DNA of 64,000 bases from JBFHFS01 sp041583495. GTDB lineage: Bacteria > Bacteroidota > Bacteroidia > Bacteroidales > Marinilabiliaceae. The stretch lies in the NCBI GenBank assembly GCA_041583495.1, contig JBFHFS010000030.1, positions 1-64,000 of the forward strand, in the 5' to 3' direction. Of this stretch, positions 18,145 to 27,453 are shown piece by piece. Each line of letters opens with the position of its first letter. The first letter of the stretch is position 1. The translations under genes and the position numbers were made by a program. The notes under the pieces were generated by a model. The model was not told where the DNA came from. It ran no database searches and saw nothing but the letters and a program-made list of their open reading frames with translations.

Positions 18145-20193
18145 TTAAAATTTTATTCGGGTCTGAAGTGTCACCTCCGTTTTGGTATTGGTTGGAATAA
18201 GATTGTAGCCTGAGCCGGATTCTTCCCTGTCGGAATAGACCCAGCGTCCAGCCCTTACCCACAGGTGCCAGTAAGGTTTCAGCTTATAGTTGATTAGCAA
18301 TAGGTACCGGCTGCCGGCGCCAGAATAAGCCGGCACCGAGAATTGGTACAGCACCTCTGGCTCGTAGGTGTAAAGACGGGCATCGAAATGGTTGGCATCA
18401 AACAGGGCATAACGGCAGGTAACCGTAAGTTTCTTCTTTAGCGCCATCACCCTTAAATCCTGGGCCAGCATCATTCCTCTGAAATGACCTTCGGGGTTGT
18501 TCACAAGATGCCATTGGGCAATCGTTGCCGATTGCCAGTTTTCTTCCGGGTTATATGTGTATTGTAGTTTAAGTTGATCGTGTGTGATGGTTCCCAGACT
18601 CATCTCAGGGGTTTGGGAGGTCCAGTTTCCAGGCTTTTGGCGGTGTCGGTACCGTACCAGCAGATTTTGTCCTCCTGACAATTTTTTTTGTCCCTGGAGG
18701 AGCCAGTCATAACCGTTTGAAGGGCCGTTTAATTGGTATTTTAACCAGTTAAACTGATAACGGTCAAAATAGGAGGCCACCACCCATCTGCCCGGCAATT
18801 GCCATTCCATACCCACATAGAGACCTTGTTCCCCTGCAAAACTGCTGCTTTCGGAGAGCGGACCAGCCAATGGCGCCTGATACTTTTTGGGGAAAGATCG
18901 GTATCCAAGGGCCAGCGAAAATCCCGGAGCCGGTTCCCAAACCAACCCGTTCCATGTGGCAGGATGGCTGAACTCATCCATGGCCAATTCGCCGAAGAAC
19001 AGAATGCCACGGGTTGCCATTGTGTAGGCAACCCAGGTGTTTTGATTGGTCTTACCCCTGAAGTAGAATTGATTATACAGTTCATTGGCGGGGATAAGCG
19101 GTTTGTTAAGATGGTAATAGAGATGTCCTGCTTCCAGTGTGAGCCAGCGGTCTCTGTAGGTTATTTTGCTGCCTGCGGCCATTTCTGTTACGTTATGTCG
19201 TTGGTTTAACTCCGTTTCTGTGCGATGGAGACCATCTGTTCTGATGCTGGTTAACCACTCCCGGCCTGTGCTATCGGATTGTATTCGAGCGGATTGATGC
19301 CTCAGAGAAAAAAAGGGGGTCATCTCTATGGAGCCTTTCCCGATGGTGAAATACCCACCGCGAAGACCGGTGGATTCTGAGGCAGACAGAGAGGGTCTGA
19401 AGGAGGGGCCCCGGTTGCGAATGGAGGTTGCCATGGCACTTTTACGTGCGGGCATTCCGGATCGCACAACCAGGCCCTGTCCTGCCGCCATGCTGTATTG
19501 GCCCACAACTGCCTCACGCAGCCAACCGGCCTTAGGTTGGTAACGCAGATAGCCGGTGGTTAAATCCACCCCGGGGAGGTAGGTGTTGAAAATAGGTTCG
19601 CCGGGATCCTTCTCTGCGATGAACCCGGCACTAAAAGGTCTATTTGTCTGTGCCTCAATGCGCAGGTAGTGTTTGAAACGATCTCCTTTAAAGACCGCAT
19701 CCTCCTCTTCATCTGCCTCATAACCCAGGGCTTTTTCGAGTTGCAATCGCGAGCGGAGAAAAATGTCTCCCCACATCTTCCAGGGCTGTTTTTTGTCCAC
19801 GGGAGAACCCAGAAAAACAATGGGTTCCATCTGACGTATGGTCTCCTGAGGAAGCCCCTCCACCGTTTGTAATTCAAAGATGGAATAGAACGGGCCATTT
19901 ACATATCGCTTAAACAGGATGTTTTCTATCTGAATATCGCTTAAAAAGAATATTCTCTCCAGATCTTCGCGGCGGGCGGTGTTAAGATTTATGGGTGAGC
20001 GTGTCAGAGATAGTAAATCCTCTACCAAAAAAGAGAGGTCTTCTTGTTCGGTGTCCGAGGCATAGAGCTCTGCCAGGTCTGAAGCCCACTGCCGCAGGTC
20101 GGGCTCGTATTGTGCGGTAAGTATCTGGCCGCCCATCAGGCAGCAGAAAACGATACATGATCTGATTAAGTAGTGACTCTTTTGATGTTTCAA
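18145..20193 (-). CDS. HhH-domain outer-membrane beta-barrel protein
   Basis: 682 residues with a signal peptide (about 1-27, IVFCCLMGGQILTA). Residues about 65-130 form a ComEA-like double helix-hairpin-helix: INLNTARREDLERI, then NGPFYSIFELQTVEGLPQ. The remaining 550 residues show alternating polar/aromatic strands and end in TLQTRIKF, with the terminal Phe typical of outer-membrane barrels. Bacteroidota genomes often carry such proteins, with no settled function. HhH domains usually bind DNA without sequence specificity, so a periplasmic DNA-handling domain on an outer-membrane barrel suggests a link to DNA uptake; this is inference. It follows the PorV-like gene with a 12-base gap. Strand prediction is by eye. 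Confidence 0.75.
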   Translation of the reverse strand: MKHQKSHYLIRSCIVFCCLMGGQILTAQYEPDLRQWASDLAELYASDTEQEDLSFLVEDLLSLTRSPINLNTARREDLERIFFLSDIQIENILFKRYVNGPFYSIFELQTVEGLPQETIRQMEPIVFLGSPVDKKQPWKMWGDIFLRSRLQLEKALGYEADEEEDAVFKGDRFKHYLRIEAQTNRPFSAGFIAEKDPGEPIFNTYLPGVDLTTGYLRYQPKAGWLREAVVGQYSMAAGQGLVVRSGMPARKSAMATSIRNRGPSFRPSLSASESTGLRGGYFTIGKGSIEMTPFFSLRHQSARIQSDSTGREWLTSIRTDGLHRTETELNQRHNVTEMAAGSKITYRDRWLTLEAGHLYYHLNKPLIPANELYNQFYFRGKTNQNTWVAYTMATRGILFFGELAMDEFSHPATWNGLVWEPAPGFSLALGYRSFPKKYQAPLAGPLSESSSFAGEQGLYVGMEWQLPGRWVVASYFDRYQFNWLKYQLNGPSNGYDWLLQGQKKLSGGQNLLVRYRHRQKPGNWTSQTPEMSLGTITHDQLKLQYTYNPEENWQSATIAQWHLVNNPEGHFRGMMLAQDLRVMALKKKLTVTCRYALFDANHFDARLYTYEPEVLYQFSVPAYSGAGSRYLLLINYKLKPYWHLWVRAGRWVYSDREESGSGYNLIPTNTKTEVTLQTRIKF

Positions 20194-20205
20194 AACCCGA
20201 ATGTT

Positions 20206-21030
20206 TTATCTTCTTTCAGGGAATGTATAGCTTAGACCGGCCGATGAGCTGAACCCCAGGGGATCGTGGTGGTTTACTGAAATATCAAATTGGCAATGGT
20301 GCCATTTTAATCCGCACCCAACGGCGAGTCGAACGGGTTGGTCCGAGATCGCCCCTCTTATCACCACCGAAGGGTGTACCGCGGCCTCCATCTGCAGAGC
20401 ATAGTGCTGAGTGGGAGCCTGGGATTGATGCATCAAATCGATAATGATATTAACCTCCGGGGAAACGTGGTAGGTGAGGGCCAGTGCCAGTGCCGAGGGG
20501 AATATTTGTTCTGTATCCTGTTGGATGATTTTTGCCCCTGCCGGGTTGAGAGCCATGACTCCCACCATGAGGGCCGGGGTGGGCGAAAAGCGCATTCCTG
20601 CATCCAGGATAAAGGTCCCATCGTTTTCAATGCCACCAATGCCCCTTAAAAGGTAAGCCAACCGCACCCCCATATGAAGCCGGGGTGACATCTTCCGGGA
20701 TACCCCTGCCGAAAATCGTTGAAGTGAAAAAAGGGAATGGCCGTAATGTACGTAGCCTGCCGAGGCGATGACCAGGGGAGTGGGCAGATAGGCAAAAGCG
20801 GATTTCGAACTCAGGCTCTCCAGCCCAAAAGCATTGTGATAGCCCATTCCTGCAATGGGCCCGGCAAGGGTAGACAGGCCGGCCGGGTTGGCAAATTGTG
20901 CCCAGGCCGTGGTATCCCCTGCCCCCGAAAGGCCCATGCCTGTTGAGGCAGGGGACTGGAAATCATTTGTTTGGGCTGCTCCCAGAGAGACCAGAAGGAG
21001 AAGAACCCCCGTTAGGAAGCGGGATTTCAT
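20206..21030 (-). CDS. PorV/PorQ-like outer-membrane protein
   Basis: 274 residues with a signal peptide (FLTGVLLLLVSLGAAQT). The mature N-terminus SPASTGMGLSGAGDTTAWAQFANPAGL is typical of the PorV/PorQ/FadL-like group: an early Gly-rich segment followed by a W..NPAGL motif. Repeated amphipathic strands follow and the protein ends SAGLSYTFPERR. It is probably a 12-14 strand barrel. It is the first gene of a pair with the HhH-barrel protein, so the two may form one complex. PorV itself serves the type IX secretion system, but nothing else nearby shows a T9SS role. Confidence 0.7.
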   Translation of the reverse strand: MKSRFLTGVLLLLVSLGAAQTNDFQSPASTGMGLSGAGDTTAWAQFANPAGLSTLAGPIAGMGYHNAFGLESLSSKSAFAYLPTPLVIASAGYVHYGHSLFSLQRFSAGVSRKMSPRLHMGVRLAYLLRGIGGIENDGTFILDAGMRFSPTPALMVGVMALNPAGAKIIQQDTEQIFPSALALALTYHVSPEVNIIIDLMHQSQAPTQHYALQMEAAVHPSVVIRGAISDQPVRLAVGCGLKWHHCQFDISVNHHDPLGFSSSAGLSYTFPERR

Positions 21031-21164
21031 TTTGGTTGAAGGTTTTTTTTATAATTGTCCGCTATAGACAATATAAAAATTTCCTCTAATAACCACAACC
21101 CCAAATTAATGGGAGAGAGAAGAAAGGTGATGATTAGACCCTTTTCTAACGCCCCACTCTATTG

Positions 21165-23423
21165 TTATTCCTTTGCGGGCCAGCTCAGATTGGGGGTATC
21201 GCCCATGGTTATTTTCATTTCGCCCCCTTGAATCAGATCGCTGTGCCGCAGAGAGGTTCCGGTAAGCGTCTCCCCATTAAGGGTGACTTTCTGGATGTAC
21301 AGGTTGGTCTCGCTATTGTTGATGGTTTCTATACTAAACCGTTTTTTGTCGGGAAGGGCAATCTCGATGGTGTCGAAGAGAGGACTTCCCAGTTGGTATT
21401 CCCCGCTGGCAGGGTTGAAGGGGTAAAAACCCATTGCCGAGAATACATACCAGGCCGACATCTGACCGCAGTCTTCGTTGCCGCTGAGTCCATCGGGCTG
21501 GTCGGAGTAAAGGGTAGACATGATTTGGCGCACTTTTTCCTGTGTTTTCCAGGGTTGGCCCGCCAGATTGTAGAAATAGGCCACGTGGTGGCTGGGCTCG
21601 TTTCCGTGCGCATATTGCCCAATGAGTCCGGAGATATCCGGAGAGGCATGCTCTCCTTTTAAGCCCTGACTGATGCTGAAGAGGGAATCCAGTTTGGTGA
21701 TAAAGGCCGAAGATCCACCATAAAGATCGATAAGACCCTGGGGATCCTGGGGCACAAACCAGGTGTATTGCCATGCATTTCCCTCGGTATAGTCATCGTC
21801 GCGGTGTTTGCTGTAAAGGGGGTCGAACGGTACTTTCCATTTTCCGCTGCTTAATTTTCCGCGCATAAAGCCGGTATGGGCATCAAAAAGGTTCTGGTAG
21901 TTTTTAGACCGTTCCAAAAACAGGTTATAAACCACCTGGTTATTTAAGGATTTGGCCATTTGGGCGATACACCAGTCATCATAAGCATACTCAAGGGTTT
22001 TGGAAACCGATTCATTTTCCAGGTCGGAGGGGATGAAACCAAATTCGCGATAATAATCGATACCCCCTTTGTTTTGTGTGGCGCTGGTGATCATCGCCTC
22101 GAGTAACTCAAGTCCATTCATGTCGGGCAGAAGGCCTTTAAGCCAGGCATCAGTAATCACCGGGATGGCATGGTAGCCAATCATGGTGTTGGTTTCGTTG
22201 CCCACCAGTTCCCAAACGGGGAGAAGTCCTCCCTCGTGATAGATGGCCATAAATGATTGAACAAAAGACTGTACTTTTTGGGGCTGGGTGATGGTGAAAA
22301 GAGGATGGTTGGCCCTAAAGGTGTCCCAGAGTGAGAACACGGTGTATCGGTCAAATGTTCCTGCTTTATTTATCTGGTTATTCAAACCCTTGTACTCTCC
22401 ATTGAGATCGCTGTGAAGGTTTGGCGCTATCATGGTGTGATACAGGGCGGTGTAAAAAGTTTTGAGAACCGCAGTGTCTGTCGACTCTACCTTTATTTTT
22501 TGCAGCTCTGTTTCCCAAACAGCAGCGGTTTTGTGGCGAACTTCATCGAAGTCCCAACCCGGAAGCTCTTCATCAAGGCTTCGGATGGCCCCCTCGATAC
22601 TGGCAGAGGATAGCCCTACCTTGACCAGAATCTTTTCATCCTTGCCGGTGGAAAAGCCCATTACAGCTTTTGCTCCGGGAGCTTTAACCGTGGAGGCGGT
22701 ATCCATTTCCCATTCCTTAATGGTATGGAAGCGTTCAAAAGGTTTACTGGTTCGAAGGGCAAAATAAACTTTTTGATCGGTTGCCCAGCCGGTAGAATAG
22801 CGGTAACCGGTAATTAAATCCTCACCGGCTCGTTCTATGTAGGTCTCCAGTGCTTTATCCCAGTTGATGGCAAACCCCAGATCCATGATCAGGGAAGCTT
22901 CATTTGATTCAGGGAAGGTGTAGCTGTGAAAGCCGGCATGGGGTGTGGCGGTCAACTCTGCCAGGATGCCCGGATCTTCCAGATAGACGCTGTAGTAGCC
23001 CGGGGAGGCGGACTCTTTCTGATGTGAAAAGGTTGATTTATAGGGATCCATGAAATCAGCGCCTTGGTATGAGGAGTCGGAGACTATCGGCTGGATGGCG
23101 GGCATCACCAGGATGTCGCACAGATCGCCAATGCCGGTGCCGCTCAATTGCATATGCGTGAAACCGACGATTTCGGAAGAGGAATGGTGATACCCCGAAA
23201 CCCAGTCCCATCCGCCAGTGCCATTATTTGGACTGAGTTGCACCATTCCAAAAGGGGTGGTGGCTCCTGGAAAAACATGGCCATGGCCTCCGGTTCCTAT
23301 AAACGGGTCTACCAATGAAACCAGTTCCAGATTGTTCCTAAGGTTTCTGATTTGGCATCCGCTCAAAAGCAATATGATTAGGAAAAGGGAATAGAGGGCT
23401 TTGTACGGTTTTTGCATTTTCAT
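21165..23423 (-). CDS. GH92 family alpha-mannosidase, lipoprotein
   Basis: 752 residues with lipobox LLLSGC, so a lipid-anchored periplasmic or surface enzyme. GH92 motifs: VDPFIGTGGHGHVFPGATTPFGMVQLSP at the N-terminus (given here only as family core), GWDWVSGYH, FTHMQLSGTG, SLWDTFRANHPL and the catalytic-region GNEDCGQMSAWYVFSAMGFYP. GH92 enzymes are calcium-dependent exo-alpha-mannosidases, mostly alpha-1,2, alpha-1,3 or alpha-1,4. Linkage cannot be read from sequence. It stands apart from the second GH92 gene at 46199. A second in-frame ATG two codons in is also possible as start. Confidence 0.93.
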   Translation of the reverse strand: MKMQKPYKALYSLFLIILLLSGCQIRNLRNNLELVSLVDPFIGTGGHGHVFPGATTPFGMVQLSPNNGTGGWDWVSGYHHSSSEIVGFTHMQLSGTGIGDLCDILVMPAIQPIVSDSSYQGADFMDPYKSTFSHQKESASPGYYSVYLEDPGILAELTATPHAGFHSYTFPESNEASLIMDLGFAINWDKALETYIERAGEDLITGYRYSTGWATDQKVYFALRTSKPFERFHTIKEWEMDTASTVKAPGAKAVMGFSTGKDEKILVKVGLSSASIEGAIRSLDEELPGWDFDEVRHKTAAVWETELQKIKVESTDTAVLKTFYTALYHTMIAPNLHSDLNGEYKGLNNQINKAGTFDRYTVFSLWDTFRANHPLFTITQPQKVQSFVQSFMAIYHEGGLLPVWELVGNETNTMIGYHAIPVITDAWLKGLLPDMNGLELLEAMITSATQNKGGIDYYREFGFIPSDLENESVSKTLEYAYDDWCIAQMAKSLNNQVVYNLFLERSKNYQNLFDAHTGFMRGKLSSGKWKVPFDPLYSKHRDDDYTEGNAWQYTWFVPQDPQGLIDLYGGSSAFITKLDSLFSISQGLKGEHASPDISGLIGQYAHGNEPSHHVAYFYNLAGQPWKTQEKVRQIMSTLYSDQPDGLSGNEDCGQMSAWYVFSAMGFYPFNPASGEYQLGSPLFDTIEIALPDKKRFSIETINNSETNLYIQKVTLNGETLTGTSLRHSDLIQGGEMKITMGDTPNLSWPAKE

Positions 23424-23577
23424 CTCACAAAATTTATTTATTTTTTAAAAGCATTTGATCAATTGGCACTTTTTATAGGGGATTGTTTCATGTGCCTTTG
23501 GTGTCAATTTTTTTCAAACGGGAACTAAATCATTAAAAAACAGTTCTAAATCAAGGGTTAATCCCGGGGGCTCGAAA

Positions 23578-24549
23578 CTAAAACATTTTTCGCTTAAACA
23601 GGGTTCTTTCTCGCTCCTTTTTTTTCCCAAAATAATAGGACAAGTCCAGAAATGGCAAGACTTGAAACATGTTGCTCCCCAGATTTCCAAACGAGAGCAA
23701 ATAACCTATAGAGCCCGAAAAATGCTGGTTGAAAAAGAGCTCTGCAGAGGTTTGTTGTTCAATCGCAGCAATTCTTGGGAAGTCGTTTTGGAGAATTCTT
23801 ATGGCGGCATGTCCAAAGATGCTGGAAGTCATGGTCCAATCGGCCTGAACATTGGTGGTGAGTAACCAACCCTTGCCGGCGTAGGCCTGGCTGCGTGGGC
23901 TAATGAAGTGTTCGTCGGGGATCAGAATCTGTTCATCGCTAAAGGGAAAACCCACATCCACGGCTATCCCTCCCGAGAGGACCAGATAGGGTTGACCGGA
24001 TTTACAGTCCAGTGCATCGAAAAAAGGACGGCTAAGGATAATTTGATTCTTTATGGAAAGGATGAGCGGTGCATTGGAAACGGAGTCGGCCAAAAAATTG
24101 GTTTGCCCATTTTTAACATAACTGAGGCCCGGGGTTGCCGAATAGATGCCATGAAGGGAAGAGAGGATCCATTTCTTGTGGAGATAGTTTTTCTTGACAA
24201 ACAGGTTGGGCACCCAATAGTTAAGACCCATCCATGAACTCAATTCCAGATCCCCGCTAAGGCCAAACCGGGAAGGAGACGAAAGGGCCAGGTTTCCGGC
24301 ATGCTTGTAGGAGGTATTGGCCGAGGCTGCACTCCAGATGAAGTCGTTGCGTTGATAATTAGAGCCTGCACCCATCGGCTGAAGCGGGTTAAAGGTCGTC
24401 TCCGGGCTGGTTTCTTGTTTGCGTTTTTCGAGATTACTGGTGGCTTTCCGGATGCTACTCTTCTTCCTGAAGGGCCAGATCTGAGCCTCCACTGAGGGGG
24501 TTAACAGAGGTAAGGTCATTATCAGGAACATCAACCAGAGAGCCTTCAT
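23578..24549 (-). CDS. Predicted outer-membrane protein, unknown function
   Basis: 323 residues from the ATG at 24549 (MKALWLMFLIMTLPLLTPSVEAQ), which gives a clean signal peptide; AGGAG abuts this ATG. The longer frame from 24651 would put a charged 34-residue stretch before the signal peptide and is rejected. After a basic linker (FRKKSSIRKATSNLEKRKQE) the protein shows alternating beta-strand character and ends FGKKKERERTLFKRKMF. It somewhat resembles PorP/SprF-type proteins, but no firm family can be assigned. It lies 154 bases upstream of the GH92 gene on the same strand. Confidence 0.55.
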   Translation of the reverse strand: MKALWLMFLIMTLPLLTPSVEAQIWPFRKKSSIRKATSNLEKRKQETSPETTFNPLQPMGAGSNYQRNDFIWSAASANTSYKHAGNLALSSPSRFGLSGDLELSSWMGLNYWVPNLFVKKNYLHKKWILSSLHGIYSATPGLSYVKNGQTNFLADSVSNAPLILSIKNQIILSRPFFDALDCKSGQPYLVLSGGIAVDVGFPFSDEQILIPDEHFISPRSQAYAGKGWLLTTNVQADWTMTSSIFGHAAIRILQNDFPRIAAIEQQTSAELFFNQHFSGSIGYLLSFGNLGSNMFQVLPFLDLSYYFGKKKERERTLFKRKMF

Positions 24550-24803
24550 CTCCTGCAATTTTTTAATTTCTTTTATCAATTTCAGTCTCTTGGGGGTTAA
24601 TTGCAATAATAATTTATGAATGTGTTCTTTCTCTTGACCGGGATGGGTCAATGATCGATCAGTTTCTTGTGTTCGAATAACAAATAAACGGGTTCTTTTT
24701 GCACTTAGTGTTATCGGAATAGATTTTTTTTTAATGAGGTGAAAACCAAAACCGGTGTTTAGGGTTATTATTAAGTTGAACCAAGCTAAGATCTGTCAAA
24801 ATT

Positions 24804-26171
24804 ATGTTTATGAGGATTAAATTTTTTTTGGTGGTCGGTTTTTTATGGTTTTTTCCGGAAATGAATCGGTCGGAAGAGCCAGACACCCTTGCTTTTACGC
24901 TTCAACAAGCCATGAGTTATGCTTCGCAGCATGCCTTTCAGAAAATCAGCTCCGATTATGATGTTGAATCGGCCAGGAAGAAGATCTGGGAAACCTTTGC
25001 CACCGGGTTGCCTCAGGTGGATCTCAATGGCAGGTACAACCATTCCATTGATGTTCCGGTGAGTCTTTTGCCGGCCGAAATTATCCCTGAAGATATGCGG
25101 CCCCCGGGTACGGGGCCTGGAGATAAGATTCCGATCTCGTTCTCAACGGCTTATGATGCCAACTATTCGGTGTCGGTATCGCAAATGTTGTTGGATGGCT
25201 CCTGGTTTGTTGGCTTGCAAGCTGCCCGGGTGTTCCTTGAAATGGCTCATCAACAGGCCGAGAAGACAGAGATTGAAATCCGCGAGGGGGTTGCCAGGGC
25301 CTATTTTTTGGTGTTGGCCGCCCGCAAAAATTTAACAGCATTTGAAGAAAATCTGAAGGTTAATGAGTCTATTCTCGCCGAAACCAGGGCTCTTTTCGAA
25401 AATGGGTTTCGGGAGTCCATGGATGTCTCCCAAATAGGGCTTTTGGTGCGTGATGCTCAAAAAAAGATTCTGGAAGGTAAGCGAAACGAGGAGGTGGCCC
25501 TGGCGGTGTTGCGCTTCTCAATGGGTTTGAAGGAAGATCAGCCTCTTTCGCTGGGAGATGACCTGGGTCAGCTGACCTCTTCGGCCATTTTGGGGAATGA
25601 GACGTTGGGAAACCGGGTTTTGGATGATCATGTGGATTACCGGATGGCTCTGACCAATGAGGAGGTCCAAAGTCTACAGCTAAAAAACCTGAAAGTACAG
25701 TATCTTCCAAAGCTCGAAGCATTTTACACCTTTCAGAAAACCGGCTATAACGATCAATGGAACCTGTTCGACCAGGAATGGTACAAGGCTCAGTTTATCG
25801 GGGTTTCTCTCACCATGCCAATCTTCTCGAGTGGCATGCGCCAGGCGCAGGTGAAACAGCAAAGCCTGGCACTTCAGAAGAGTCAAAATGAGCGTGAGAT
25901 GACCGCACGCAGTCTGAAAACCCAATATCTTACGGCCCTTACTGAGTTTAACAGTGCCATCGATCAGTATGATCTTACCCGCGAAAGTCAGGAGCTCGCT
26001 CTGGATATTTACGAAAAGACCCGGGTGAAGTTTAAAAATGGGATCGTGGGAAGTTTTGAACTAACCCAGCAACAGGGTCAGTATATTCAGGCTCAGATAA
26101 ATCATGTGCAAACTGCCCTGGCGTTGATGAATGCCAGGATCAATTATCTAATGGCAGTAGGGGATTTATAG
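24804..26171 (+). CDS. TolC-family outer-membrane efflux protein
   Basis: 455 residues with an N-terminal signal segment (KFFLVVGFLWFF). The two TolC/OEP repeats are seen as long helical coiled stretches around LTLQQAM-type starts (FTLQQAMSYASQHA near residue 33) and the second half from about 290, with LQGQYIQAQINHVQ-type heptads at the end. It forms the outer-membrane channel of the tripartite pump encoded by the next two genes. A possible second start lies two codons downstream. The gap to the adaptor gene is 137 bases and contains a short hairpin. Confidence 0.9.
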   Translation: MFMRIKFFLVVGFLWFFPEMNRSEEPDTLAFTLQQAMSYASQHAFQKISSDYDVESARKKIWETFATGLPQVDLNGRYNHSIDVPVSLLPAEIIPEDMRPPGTGPGDKIPISFSTAYDANYSVSVSQMLLDGSWFVGLQAARVFLEMAHQQAEKTEIEIREGVARAYFLVLAARKNLTAFEENLKVNESILAETRALFENGFRESMDVSQIGLLVRDAQKKILEGKRNEEVALAVLRFSMGLKEDQPLSLGDDLGQLTSSAILGNETLGNRVLDDHVDYRMALTNEEVQSLQLKNLKVQYLPKLEAFYTFQKTGYNDQWNLFDQEWYKAQFIGVSLTMPIFSSGMRQAQVKQQSLALQKSQNEREMTARSLKTQYLTALTEFNSAIDQYDLTRESQELALDIYEKTRVKFKNGIVGSFELTQQQGQYIQAQINHVQTALALMNARINYLMAVGDL

Positions 26172-26205
26172 TTGACAGCCAGACTTTAAGTTCATTAAGT
26201 ATTTT

Positions 26206-26229
26206 GGTCCTTTCCTTCCGGGACCTTTT
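26206..26229 (+). terminator. Weak hairpin between the TolC and adaptor genes
   Basis: GGTCC (26206-26210) and GGACC (26221-26225) with a 10-base loop, followed by TTTT. It is too short for a strong terminator; it could lower expression of the downstream pump genes. Confidence 0.35.
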
Positions 26230-26308
26230 CTGGTAAACCCGGGCAGGCCACACAAATCAAGCGGAAAATGGATGAAACGGGGTTTTTAATGGTGAAAAAA
26301 ATATTTCT

Positions 26309-27442
26309 ATGAAATCAATTGTATTCTTTTTATTTACAGTTTTCCTGGTGGTTTTATCGGGTTGCGGTGCCGGGGTTCCCGGAGAAGAGCCATCGAAGGA
26401 AGAACAGCTCAGTGAATATAAATTCCAGGTGAAGGAGCTGGAGGGTAAGATAGCTCTTCTGGAAGAGGAGTTAAACCAGGGCACTTCAGACCACAAGGTG
26501 AAAGTGAGGTTGACGGAGCTCGAGCCGCGTCTTTTTGAGCATTTCATTGAGGCAGTTGGGATTGTACATACCGACCAGAATGTGGTTGTGAGTGCCGAAA
26601 CCATGGGGGTTATAACTTCCATCGAGGTGAAGGAAGGTCAGAGGGTGCATAAAGGCCAGGTGTTGGCCCGTCTCAAAACCGAGACCATCGAGCGCTCTAT
26701 TCAGGAGCTGAAAGTTAATCTGGCTCTGGCCACAACCCTCTTTGAGCGTCGAAAAATCTTGTGGGACCAGAATATCGGCAGTGAGGTTGAGTTTCTGCAG
26801 GCCAAATCGGAGAAGGAAGCGCTTACCCAGCGATTGGAAGGGATGGAAGCCCAGCTGGAAATGGCTGTGATAAAAGCACCTGTGACGGGGGTGGTGGATG
26901 ACCTGATTCAAAACCAGGGTGAAATGGCCGGGCCTTCCATTCCCTTTGCCAGAGTGGTGAACCTGGATGAGGTTTATATTACGGCCGCTGTGGCTGAGAC
27001 CTATCTTAACCGGATCCGGGCCGGTGATTCGGTGTGGGTCGAAGTGCCTGTTTTGGGGCTCGAAAGAAGTGCAATCATTTATAGAACCTCCTCGGTCATC
27101 GATCCTGATAGCCGAAGCTTTAATGTGCGCGTGAATCTGTCAAATCGCGATAACCGGTTGCAGCCCAATTTAATGGCTAAGCTTAAGATGAGGACCCTCC
27201 GTGTTTCCAACGCCTTAATTGTACCTTCCATCCTGGTGAAAAGGGATTTTGATGGAGATTTTATTTTTGTGGGGGAGGCTAATGATGACGGGCAAATGGT
27301 GGCGCGAAAGAGATATATCACTACCGGGGAAAAAGATAATAACCGGCTGGTGGTAACAAGTGGTCTGGATTCCGGTAATCAGCTCATTTCCGAAGGGTTT
27401 GCCCAGGTGGTTGATGGCTCTTTGCTTAATGTTCATCCCTAA
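26309..27442 (+). CDS. RND efflux periplasmic adaptor (HlyD/MFP family), lipoprotein
   Basis: 377 residues with a lipobox (LVVLSGC, Cys19), so anchored to a membrane. Residues about 30-60 form a short coiled coil. The biotinyl-lipoyl-like halves are at IEVKEGQRVHKGQVLARLKTE-type sequence (95-115) and IKAPVTGVVDDLIQNQGE (190-208), with a helical hairpin between. A beta-barrel domain follows (VYITAAVAETYLNRIRAGD). It bridges the TolC channel and the RND pump; it starts 137 bases after the TolC-like gene and ends 11 bases before the pump gene. Confidence 0.92.
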   Translation: MKSIVFFLFTVFLVVLSGCGAGVPGEEPSKEEQLSEYKFQVKELEGKIALLEEELNQGTSDHKVKVRLTELEPRLFEHFIEAVGIVHTDQNVVVSAETMGVITSIEVKEGQRVHKGQVLARLKTETIERSIQELKVNLALATTLFERRKILWDQNIGSEVEFLQAKSEKEALTQRLEGMEAQLEMAVIKAPVTGVVDDLIQNQGEMAGPSIPFARVVNLDEVYITAAVAETYLNRIRAGDSVWVEVPVLGLERSAIIYRTSSVIDPDSRSFNVRVNLSNRDNRLQPNLMAKLKMRTLRVSNALIVPSILVKRDFDGDFIFVGEANDDGQMVARKRYITTGEKDNNRLVVTSGLDSGNQLISEGFAQVVDGSLLNVHP

Positions 27443-27453
27443 ACTATTGCTTA

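Noticed and set aside
20206..21030. Type IX secretion component (PorV itself)
   Set aside because: The protein is shorter than PorV and no other T9SS gene or C-terminal sorting domain is visible nearby; only a PorV/PorQ-like label is supported.
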